Part shown: piece by piece, positions 51,838-59,583 of the stretch
Position numbering within the stretch: position 1 is the first letter of the stretch
How the letters are laid out: each line of letters opens with the position of its first letter
Made by a program: the position numbers and the translations under genes
Notes under the pieces: generated by a model
Databases searched by the model: none
What the model was told of the DNA's origin: nothing
The model's input: the letters and a program-made list of their open reading frames with translations, nothing else
Assembly: GCF_014905175.1 (NCBI RefSeq)
Contig: NC_057790.1
Location: 26,004,469-26,068,468 of the forward strand
Source of the DNA: Aphidius gifuensis
Taxonomy: Eukaryota > Arthropoda > Insecta > Hymenoptera > Braconidae
Length of the DNA stretch: 64,000 bases
Direction of reading: 5' to 3'

Positions 51838-52326
51838 AATAAAATAATAAATAATTTAATTTTTATTTATAAAAATATGTTATAAATTATTTAAAATAAT
51901 TTATCAAAATTATGAAAAATTATTATTTCGTTTGTATTAATTTTTTTCGTATAAAAATAAATATAGATGAAAAAAAATTAATTTAATTTTATTATTAAAT
52001 AAATTAATATAATTAATTATTAATTAATTTTTATTATTAAATTAATTTAATTATTAATTGATATATATTTATTTAAAAAATAATTTTATATTGAAAGTAT
52101 GTTTTTATTTATTATTTTTTTTAAATTTCAATCAAATGTTCTGAAATATTATTTTGACGTCTGACTAAAACTTGAGCTATTCTACTTACGCCAATTGATA
52201 TTAATTTAATAATTAATATATTTATATTTTATTTTAAAAAATAATTGAATCATTAATTTTATAGATTATTTAAAAATTACAAAATTATCTCAATACATTT
52301 AAAGTCACATAAAATCATTTAAAATT
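51838..52326 (-). repeat. Interspersed repeat H, copy 3, left fragment
   Basis: Reverse complement of copies 1 and 2, ending at ...CATTTAAAATT where the LTR element begins. The repeat resumes at 59,171. Its outer end (the GTCCTCCAG side in the other copies) is missing and homology reaches almost to the splice donor at 51,835. Confidence 0.88.
52323..52326 (+). other. Target-site duplication, left copy (AATT)
   Basis: AATT directly precedes the TGTAAC start of the LTR and is repeated at 59,171-59,174. Intact H copies read AAAATTACTTTT on the matching strand, with one AATT, which confirms a 4-bp duplication. Confidence 0.92.
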
Positions 52327-53264
52327 TGTAACGATTCTCGTTGCCTTAAAGGCTAAGCCACATAGACAATGGTTCGACTCTTCAACTAGCGACATCATCA
52401 ACATCGAGTCACATTAGAATAGGGCAAATTCCCCCTCTTTTCGATTGGTAAAATTTAAGGAAAATAATTAGTGAGTGAAAACTCGCTCTCTTGTCTTTGA
52501 GACGTCAGACTGACTGGACCTCTGTTTTAACCAGTCGTCTGGCGACGGTGAGTTTGAGGTTATTTTTGTGTGTTGAACATGGTGGATCAACCACCATGTG
52601 TTACCTTTTGTTTAGCTTTGTTTTGGTTGATCATCTCAAGGCGGATCCTCGAGTTGATCATGATACTTTGATACTTTTGATTATTAGATTTAGTTTATTA
52701 ATTATTAATTAATTAATATTTTGTTGGACGCGGTTCCCTTTAGATTAGGATTTTTGAGATACTTATGGATTAGTTATTTTGTATTTGAGTTACGTTGGCT
52801 AAATGAGTTACGTTGATAATTGAGTTTGTGTTTGATAAATAAATATAAAGTAAAATGAATTAATAGTGTTTCTTATGTTATTATTTTGGGTTATTTATTT
52901 ATTATTGATTTCAGGTAAAATTAATTATAACAGCTTTATCCGGCCCTTCTACCAAAACCCACACACTGAGCGACCCTGCGGCTTTCCTCTAGATTGCTTG
53001 TTTCGGTTGTTTTATTCATTTGTTTGATTGTATTTTGTCCAGGTATGAATGTGTTCTGAGCGCGAGATTGTGTTATGCCTTTTTCCGGTTTTAAGGTGAT
53101 TTGAAAACCCCTGATTTTAATTATTACGTTTTGGATATAAATTACTATTATTATTTTGTTGGATTTATTGGTTTTTAGCTTTGTTTATTAGAAAGGACAA
53201 TTTACAGGTAAAATGGCGGTAACAAGCGGTCCGAGAAGATAACTGGCAGAAATGTCATGTTACA
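52327..53264 (+). repeat. 5' LTR (938 bp)
   Basis: Begins TGTAACGATTCTCG and ends ATGTCATGTTACA. A TATAAAG at 52,844-52,850 and an overlapping AATAAA at 52,838-52,843 are candidate promoter and polyadenylation signals. It differs from the 3' LTR at 52,406 (G/A), 52,447 (G/T), 52,570 (G/A) and 52,608 (T/C); the remaining bases appear identical. GTCCAG|GTATGAAT near 53,040 resembles a splice donor. Confidence 0.95.
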
Positions 53265-53266
53265 AA

Positions 53267-53284
53267 TGGCGCCCAAACAGGGAC
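53267..53284 (+). promoter_or_regulatory. Primer-binding site, tRNA-Lys type
   Basis: TGGCGCCCAAACAGGGAC follows the 5' LTR after two bases (AA). It matches the usual tRNA-Lys primer site TGGCGCCCGAACAGGGAC with one change (A for G at the ninth base). Confidence 0.85.
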
Positions 53285-53327
53285 CTGCTTGTTATGGTTA
53301 TTTTATTCTGGTTATAATTATTATAAA

Positions 53328-53568
53328 CAACTCCGTCAGGTTATCTAGATGCGATATTAATAATAAATTATAACAATTCGTTGACAACTCCGTCGTAATA
53401 TTTATTTAATTATTTTACTCGACGCGATATCAACAATATTTAATTTTAGGTAAAAACTCTGTTATTTAACTCGTTTAAATTCAGTGCGATATTAACTCTT
53501 AAAGTTCGCGAATTAATTGTTAACAACTCCGCTGGATTATCTTATTCGATTACAGTGACGCGATATTA
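53328..53568 (+). repeat. Four CAACTCCGT...GCGATATTA modules in the leader
   Basis: CAACTCCG-like words at about 53,328, 53,385, 53,454 (diverged) and 53,524 are each followed by GCGATAT at about 53,351, 53,424, 53,486 and 53,560. The modules are 57-75 bp apart and the spacer between the two words varies in length. Confidence 0.7.
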
Positions 53569-54392
53569 TCTAATTATTATTTTAAAAATATTATATTATT
53601 ATTAGTGTGAAGTAGCCTTAAAATTCATTTATCTGCGCTTTAGACGTGTGTCTCATGCTTGGTTGTATAATTCTATTATGCGCATGTGCGAGCCTCATGC
53701 GAGGGAAGAGTTGGAAAAAGCCGGCTAACCGACGACCGACATCTTATTCGTTCTCTTGTGTTAATTGGATATGGACTGCCATGATGAGAAACTGACAGCT
53801 CAGACGCCGTAAGATTTAAAGTGTTGATAAGTGTGTTTAAAAGTGAAATTAATTATTAAGAATTGTGCCAATATATAGAGGAGATATTGTACTACAGTGG
53901 CTACGAAAGAATAAGGTAAATAAAATTAATTATTCACTAGTATTGGTTTGATCTGTCTGGACAACCAGACAGTCAAAAATCCATTGTTAAAACCGGCTTT
54001 ATAAAGTTGGCATTAGGTTAATTATATTGTTTAATTATTAATTATTGTATATTTAATATTGTGATCCGGATTAATTATTAAATTATTAATTAAACCGGCG
54101 TTTTATATTTTTCCTTTGTGCGCGTCGACAGGCCCATGCGGGTTTAGACCTGTTGAGTAATACTTAGACCTCTCTCTCTTACACACGCGTAGTATTGGGG
54201 GGAAATAAAATCCTTTGTGTGTAGCTTAGCAACAGAGGAAAATCCTTTGTCTGTGTTTGTCTTGTTAAAACTTACTCAGGTCATCCTAGAATAACTTTTA
54301 TTGTTAATAATTATTTATTTATAAATTTTTATATTGTGTATAACAATATAATATTAAATTAAGTTGAAGAAAATTAGTAAATTCAGTAAATA

Positions 54393-55238
54393 ACGGCCGA
54401 TCCGATATTTCCTTTGTGAAAAGATAATATTACGCAATACTTGGTCGATCCAGTATTTCTCTTGGTTCTCTTAATAAATTATCGTGGTTCCTGGACGATC
54501 CAGGTCCAGTCTTGTTTATCAATTGTCTTCACTTGATCTTGGTCAATCCAAGATTTAGTTAGTTAAACTCTCGTGTTATTGGTTGATCCAAGAAGTGACA
54601 CGTGGTGCTTGGTCGACCCAGGTACAGTCTTTTTGGATTCACCTGGTACACAGTTGATCTAAAGTCTAGACTATTGTATTCACGTGATTCCTGGACGAAC
54701 CAGGTTCAGATACATTGAATTTAATCGGTTGTTGTTGGATCCAGGACTTGGATAATTGAAATTACGTGTTGCTTGGTCGATCCAGCATTTTTCTTTGTTA
54801 TATAATTAATTCTTATCATCTTGGTTGATCCGAGATTCGATATATCATCAAAACTTACGAGTAGCTGGTTGATCCAGTACTAGGCTTGACGAATCAGAGA
54901 ATCCGTGGTATCTGGACGATCCAGGACCTCTTGTGTCTCTCGTATTATTAGTATTTGATCTTGACTAATCCAGGATCCAGTTCGATCAATAGATTTACTG
55001 GGTACTTGGTCGACCCAAGTCTAGACTTATTGGAATCTCGTGGTATCTGGTCGACCCAGGTCCAGACTTATTAAATCCACGTGTTAGTGTTAAGTCTCAG
55101 GTTAGTGTTTGATCATTGGATTCACTTGGTACCCGGCTAAACCAGGACCTATTGGTGATAAATCCCATTGATCATCAACTAGTCTAACTCGTGGTATTTA
55201 ATTAATTAGCTTTGAATGTAGATCTTGGTCGATCCGAG
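54393..55238 (+). repeat. Array of ~15 mini-hairpins with a UCGAUCC-like core
   Basis: Short inverted repeats recur every 35-90 bases. Examples: CTTGGTCGATCCAG 54,440; CCTGGACGATCCAGG 54,490; ATCTTGGTCAATCCAAGAT 54,536; CTTGGTCGACCCAGG 54,608; CCTGGACGAACCAGG 54,690; ATCTTGGTTGATCCGAGAT 54,818; CTGGTTGATCCAG 54,865; CTGGACGATCCAG 54,912; ACTTGGTCGACCCAAGT 55,004; CTGGTCGACCCAG 55,047; CTTGGTCGATCCGAG 55,224. Stems of 4-7 bp enclose 3-5-base loops. Stem bases vary between copies while pairing is mostly kept (CTTGG/CCAAG, CCTGG/CCAGG, and G-U pairs in CTTGG/CCGAG), which suggests selection on RNA structure. Confidence 0.82.
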
Positions 55239-55385
55239 TTCTTGATAGATTATCATAAGGTCTAGATTTTATTGCTAATTTATCAAAGATTATTTCTATT
55301 GATCCTGATTACAAAATTGAATAATTGGTTGCTTCGAATTTTGATTGGCTTGATACTGTTCGTGAGTCTTGGCGGAATCAACCAT

Positions 55386-55540
55386 CAGACTGACAAACCA
55401 GTACATCATTTGACTGACCAACTGGTACATCATCTGATCAATCAATTAACGAATTCATCAACCGTTTGATTAGCCAACTGGTACATCATTTGATTGACCA
55501 TCTGGTACATCATTTGACTGACCAATCGATACATCAATTG
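55386..55540 (+). repeat. 24-bp direct repeats with GGTACATCA core
   Basis: GTACATCAT occurs at 55,401, 55,425, 55,481 and 55,505, with a variant ATACATCAAT near 55,530. Spacing is 24 bp or a multiple with small changes. Each sits in a TGACTGACCAACTGGTACAT context. It lies just upstream of gag. Confidence 0.8.
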
Positions 55541-55762
55541 TTTAAATATTTGTCTGACTTTTCAATCAGCCAACTGACTAGCGGATTAACCGGTGGTTGA
55601 GTTGATAGATCATATTAATTAATCTGACTAATTAACTGACTTTTCTATTGAATTTTTGTGTCCTGAATCTTAGCATAATTAGTTTGCCCTAGAATCGACG
55701 GTTGATTATCTAATCGGTTTTCTGGATTTGATCAATCGGAATCAACTAACTGATTGACCAAA

Positions 55763-57454
55763 ATGGCTGAAAGATCAGTGACGATACCCAAGCGTCGAGG
55801 AAGACCTCGAACCAACTTATTAACAAATTCAGTTAGCTTAACTGATTCAACTAGTGACTTGGACAACCAACCAACAGTTGATCTTTTTGGTGAAAGAAAT
55901 CCAGTGAAGATAACACTTACACAGGCTTCACCTGAAGAACCAGTTGCTAACCTAGAACCACCACCTCGACCTGAATCTAACCAGTCCTCTGATATAGACC
56001 TGGGAGATTTATTTGCGAATTTGGATGATCCGGCGGATCCACCTTTGTTGGATCAACGCATCACTACTCCAGTAGTAAATCAGTTGCCTTTGACTATGCC
56101 ACCAATTGATACTTTGGATCTTGGATCTCCGGCTGGTGTTACAAATCCACCATTATCCAGAGGTAGACCCAAGAGTTCTAAAACTAACCAGTCCAAGTTA
56201 TCAACACGTATTTTGCCAAATCTTGAGGATAACACAGGTGGTCTTGGAGGATATAATCTTCGAGAAAAAGCCAACCTACGTCATCCTTTACCTGAACAAC
56301 CACCAGATAATCCAAGACGCCAGGAATATCCTGACCATTTAGTCGATTTTCGTCCCCAGCCTCGTTGTCAGGTAGTCATTCCTTCGGTGGAAGACCTCCG
56401 AATCTCTGAACCTGGACGTTGTAACCCAAATTACTTGCTCAGGACTCTGTTGAGTTGCAACCTTCGCTTCACTGGTAAACCAGGTGAAGATGTCGAGGAA
56501 TTCTTATTCAGAGTAGAACAGACTCGAATGATCACTGGTGCCACTGATCAGGAAATCCTATCAGCTTTATCCTTTTGCCTTCATGGTGAGGCTTTAACCT
56601 GGTTCATGGCTCATACTGAGGCGTTCTTGAACTGGGAGATCACCAGACAAGCATTTCGTAGTAGTTTTGCTGACCCAGACTATCAAAGAGCATTACGGGA
56701 AGAAATAGATAGACGTACCCAAGGCCCAAGTGAATCAGTTCGTCACTTTGTCTCTTGCATGCGTGGTCTATTTCAACGTACAGATCCACCTTGGCCAGAA
56801 AGTGAACGTGTGCTTTATACTATTCGCAATATGCTGCCACCCTATCAGCGTCTAATATCATCCAGACGTTTTCCAACTATGCGAGCAGTGGAGGATGAAG
56901 CTATACGTCAAGAGTGTATCACAAAAGGTGCTCAGACACGTAGACTTCCTCCTAAACCAGAGCTCTCTTTGTGTCCAAGTTTCGCGTGTCCAAACACACG
57001 TAATAATACATTTACATCATCTAGAAATTCACACCAAGACGACGTACGGACTCTATCCGAGGAGGAAGACCTTCATGATTGGAGTATCAACCGTACAGCA
57101 GAGGAAAACCTCGAGCTACATGTTCTTAGACGTGAGACGGATCGAAACCGTGAACGAACTAAATTGTCAAAAACACCGCGTAAAGTAGATCGGGGAGTAC
57201 AGTTTTCACCACTTGAAACTCCGGTACTTTTGCCTAGAAGATTTAGTCGTGATCAGTCATCAACTCCAGATCTTGCTTCACCACCAGGGCGTGCTGACCG
57301 TTCAGGTGGTAATGAAGTTGAGTGTTGGAACTGTGATACTCGTGGACATACCCATCATGACTGCCAGGAACCACGGCGTCGCTTTTGCTATCGCTGTAGG
57401 AAACCAGGCGTCACGACGGCGTCTTGTACATACTGTAATCCTATGCAACGCTAG
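55763..57454 (+). CDS. gag: Gag polyprotein of the LTR element
   Basis: A 563-residue protein from ATG 55,763 (context CCAAAATGG) to TAG. The same frame is open to an upstream TTG at 55,754, but ATG is the better start. The N-terminal third is Pro/Ser/Asp-rich and contains two AT-hook-like motifs, KRRGRPR at residues 10-16 and SRGRPK at 132-137. Residues ~225-395 form a Ty3/Gypsy-type capsid region (LRFTGKPGEDVEEFLFRVEQ; LHGEALTWF; PSESVRHFV). A zinc knuckle, CWNCDTRGHTHHDC (CX2CX4HX4C), is at 521-534. A second at 542-555, CYRCRKPGVTTASC, has Val where the metal-binding His should be. The frame is intact and ends right after the knuckles with no protease continuation. Gag should assemble particles around the element's RNA. 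Confidence 0.93.
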   Translation: MAERSVTIPKRRGRPRTNLLTNSVSLTDSTSDLDNQPTVDLFGERNPVKITLTQASPEEPVANLEPPPRPESNQSSDIDLGDLFANLDDPADPPLLDQRITTPVVNQLPLTMPPIDTLDLGSPAGVTNPPLSRGRPKSSKTNQSKLSTRILPNLEDNTGGLGGYNLREKANLRHPLPEQPPDNPRRQEYPDHLVDFRPQPRCQVVIPSVEDLRISEPGRCNPNYLLRTLLSCNLRFTGKPGEDVEEFLFRVEQTRMITGATDQEILSALSFCLHGEALTWFMAHTEAFLNWEITRQAFRSSFADPDYQRALREEIDRRTQGPSESVRHFVSCMRGLFQRTDPPWPESERVLYTIRNMLPPYQRLISSRRFPTMRAVEDEAIRQECITKGAQTRRLPPKPELSLCPSFACPNTRNNTFTSSRNSHQDDVRTLSEEEDLHDWSINRTAEENLELHVLRRETDRNRERTKLSKTPRKVDRGVQFSPLETPVLLPRRFSRDQSSTPDLASPPGRADRSGGNEVECWNCDTRGHTHHDCQEPRRRFCYRCRKPGVTTASCTYCNPMQR

Positions 57455-58221
57455 ACAATGCATGGTTCTCAACCAGAAAATTTACAACCAGTAACCGAAT
57501 ACTACCTAATATTTATTTGTGTTTTAGATGAGAATACTATGTGCTGCTCAATAAGTTCAGAGTGATTCCACTGTACCACACAGGCAAATGCAATCACTGT
57601 CACATCATCAAGTTAGACTGGAGTCGTGTCGGCTGAACCAGCTTTGCATCAAGTAACAAACTGATAGAGCTGGATGATCCAGATCTACAACACCAAGTTT
57701 AGAAACAAGCAGAAAAACAGAAACCAGGTACCTATTGGTTAGACGAAGTGATGGATTTCCTGATGGACCAAGTGGTTACCACCAAGTCATCATCCATCAC
57801 CAGCTTATTATGGATATGGTTAACCATATTAGAGAAGTATTACTCCACCAGGCTATCCTGAATGGACTTGTCATCAAACTCATTAATATTTTCGTAATGG
57901 AAGCTATCAAGGTCCTGGATGTCCAAGGCCTTGCCAACCATATCACTGTGAGTGTGGAAATCCACACTGCAGAAAACGACATTGTTATTATTAACTGTAA
58001 TTAGTCGAGGATATCCTTGACTAAAATTCTTACTGAAGATTAAAGATTTGTTATACTTAGTGTTAACTAGGTTTAATAAAATCTTTTCATATCCTTTCTC
58101 ATAATTAGTTTTAGTAAATTTTACATTTGTTTTTGGTAGATTAAGAATATGTTGCAGGTCATCGTGAATTACATCTAACAACCAAGAAGGATGTGGGATG
58201 CTGTCATTACTGGAAGAGTCT
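57455..58221 (+). other. Post-gag tail where pol is absent
   Basis: About 770 bp between gag and the polypurine tract contain no reverse transcriptase (YxDD), protease (DTG/DSG) or integrase motif in any frame I read. A + frame with three stops reads GCPRPCQPYHCECG and GNPHCRKRHCYY near 57,900-58,000, like a decayed Cys-rich tail. An antisense frame is open over the same DNA. Confidence 0.7.
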
Positions 58222-58313
58222 GGGGAGGAGGCTGTAACGATTCTCGTTGCCTTAAAGGCTAAGCCACATAGACAATGGTTCGACTCTTCAACTAGCGACA
58301 TCATCAACATCAA
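57840..58313 (-). CDS. Unassigned antisense open frame in the element's tail
   Basis: A 157-codon frame runs antisense from inside the 3' LTR into the tail. About 130 codons lie outside the LTR and read like a real protein: PHPSWLLDVIHDDLQHILN, YEKGYEKILLNLV, GYPRLITV, VVFCSVDFHTHSDMVGKAL. I do not recognise it. It may be a captured fragment of a host or other element's gene, an antisense product, or chance. The ATG chosen lies in LTR sequence, so the start is doubtful. Confidence 0.3.
   Translation of the reverse strand: MMLMMSLVEESNHCLCGLAFKATRIVTASSPDSSSNDSIPHPSWLLDVIHDDLQHILNLPKTNVKFTKTNYEKGYEKILLNLVNTKYNKSLIFSKNFSQGYPRLITVNNNNVVFCSVDFHTHSDMVGKALDIQDLDSFHYENINEFDDKSIQDSLVE
58222..58231 (+). 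promoter_or_regulatory. Polypurine tract
   Basis: GGGGAGGAGG ends one base before the 3' LTR, the usual place for the plus-strand primer of LTR elements. Confidence 0.85.
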
Positions 58314-59170
58314 GTCACATTAGAATAGGGCAAATTCCCCCTCTTTTCGATTTGTAAAATTTAAGGAAAATAATTAGTGAGTGAAAACTCGCTCTCTTGT
58401 CTTTGAGACGTCAGACTGACTGGACCTCTGTTTTAACCAGTCGTCTGGCGACGGTGAGTTTGAGGTTATTTTTGTATGTTGAACATGGTGGATCAACCAC
58501 CATGTGTTACCTTCTGTTTAGCTTTGTTTTGGTTGATCATCTCAAGGCGGATCCTCGAGTTGATCATGATACTTTGATACTTTTGATTATTAGATTTAGT
58601 TTATTAATTATTAATTAATTAATATTTTGTTGGACGCGGTTCCCTTTAGATTAGGATTTTTGAGATACTTATGGATTAGTTATTTTGTATTTGAGTTACG
58701 TTGGCTAAATGAGTTACGTTGATAATTGAGTTTGTGTTTGATAAATAAATATAAAGTAAAATGAATTAATAGTGTTTCTTATGTTATTATTTTGGGTTAT
58801 TTATTTATTATTGATTTCAGGTAAAATTAATTATAACAGCTTTATCCGGCCCTTCTACCAAAACCCACACACTGAGCGACCCTGCGGCTTTCCTCTAGAT
58901 TGCTTGTTTCGGTTGTTTTATTCATTTGTTTGATTGTATTTTGTCCAGGTATGAATGTGTTCTGAGCGCGAGATTGTGTTATGCCTTTTTCCGGTTTTAA
59001 GGTGATTTGAAAACCCCTGATTTTAATTATTACGTTTTGGATATAAATTACTATTATTATTTTGTTGGATTTATTGGTTTTTAGCTTTGTTTATTAGAAA
59101 GGACAATTTACAGGTAAAATGGCGGTAACAAGCGGTCCGAGAAGATAACTGGCAGAAATGTCATGTTACA
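58233..59170 (+). repeat. 3' LTR (938 bp)
   Basis: Same length and ends as the 5' LTR, with the four differences at 58,312, 58,353, 58,476 and 58,514. Its TATAAAG and AATAAA could drive or end host transcripts because it lies in sense in the intron. Confidence 0.95.
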
Positions 59171-59217
59171 AATTACTTTTATTATTTCAATAATATTTTA
59201 TAATTAAAACTCAAATA
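59171..59217 (-). repeat. Repeat H, copy 3, right fragment (with right AATT duplication)
   Basis: Starts with the second AATT (59,171-59,174), then ACTTTTATTATTTCAATAAT and AAAACTCAAATA, completing the H copy broken at 52,326. Confidence 0.88.
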
Positions 59218-59454
59218 TTTTTTCATATATCCACAATTACTAAACAATATAAGCTACTATTAAATTAATTTAATTATAAATATTTTTATATTAGATTACT
59301 GACCCCGTAAAAAATTATAAATTAATTAAAATATAAATTACTCTAAACAATGCGTATTTTTATTATTCTTTTCATATAATAAATTTAGATAATATAAATT
59401 TTATTTACATTAATAAAATAAAAATAACGATGTGAATATTTTGTATATTTACAG
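59218..59454. other. Intron sequence up to the Ig2 acceptor
   Basis: A/T-rich intron end; TATTTACAG at 59,446-59,454 is the acceptor. Confidence 0.7.
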
Positions 59455-59583
59455 AGGCGTCAGTGGAGGGTGAAACTCTTGCCTTGACAAAAGTGACTAG
59501 AAGTGAAATGGGTACATACATGTGTATAGCAAGTAATGGTGTACCACCCTCGGTCAGTAAACAGATGATGTTGCATGTCAACT
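59455..59583 (+). CDS. DIP/lachesin-type adhesion protein, exon for second half of Ig2
   Basis: A 129-nt exon after TATTTACAG, ending AACT|GTGAGT (phase 1). After the split Gln codon it reads ASVEGETLALTKVTRSEMG, then the second Ig2 Cys in TYMCIASNGVPPSVSK and MMLHVN. CIASNGVPPSVSK is a hallmark of insect DIP proteins. The split last codon T|TT gives Phe with the next exon, restoring the HVN-F-HP linker between Ig2 and Ig3. The frame is undamaged despite the retrotransposon upstream. Confidence 0.92.

Larger units (their letters stand above)
53285..55762 (+). other. Long untranslated leader of the LTR element
   Basis: About 2.5 kb without a long open frame. It holds three repeat systems in order: four spaced CAACTCCGT...GCGATATTA modules (53,328-53,568), about fifteen mini-hairpins (54,393-55,238) and a 24-bp repeat (55,386-55,540). 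A leader of this length and structure could carry packaging, dimerisation or translation-control signals. Nothing shows which. Confidence 0.75.
52327..59170 (+). mobile_element. Gag-only LTR retrotransposon (non-autonomous, young)
   Basis: A 6,844-bp element with two 938-bp LTRs (TGTAAC...GTTACA), a primer-binding site 2 bp inside the 5' LTR, a ~2.5-kb leader, one gag frame, a ~0.8-kb tail and a polypurine tract next to the 3' LTR. The LTRs differ at only four positions, so insertion was recent. No protease, reverse transcriptase, RNase H or integrase motif is found; the tail after gag is too short to hold them. It must depend on proteins from another element. Organisation matches the gag-only class described in plants as TR-GAG. 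The Gag fold is of Ty3/Gypsy type. It lies in sense orientation in the intron that splits Ig2 of the DIP-like gene, nested in repeat H. Confidence 0.93.

Noticed and set aside
52371..52386. GGTTCGACTCTTC, resembling a tRNA B box
   Set aside because: It lies in the LTR, repeats in both LTRs, and no cloverleaf or A box fits around it.
52491..52712. 73-residue open frame repeated in both LTRs (also 58,397-58,618)
   Set aside because: It lies wholly in LTR sequence, starts at TTG rather than ATG and has no domain; its preservation is explained by the identity of the LTRs.
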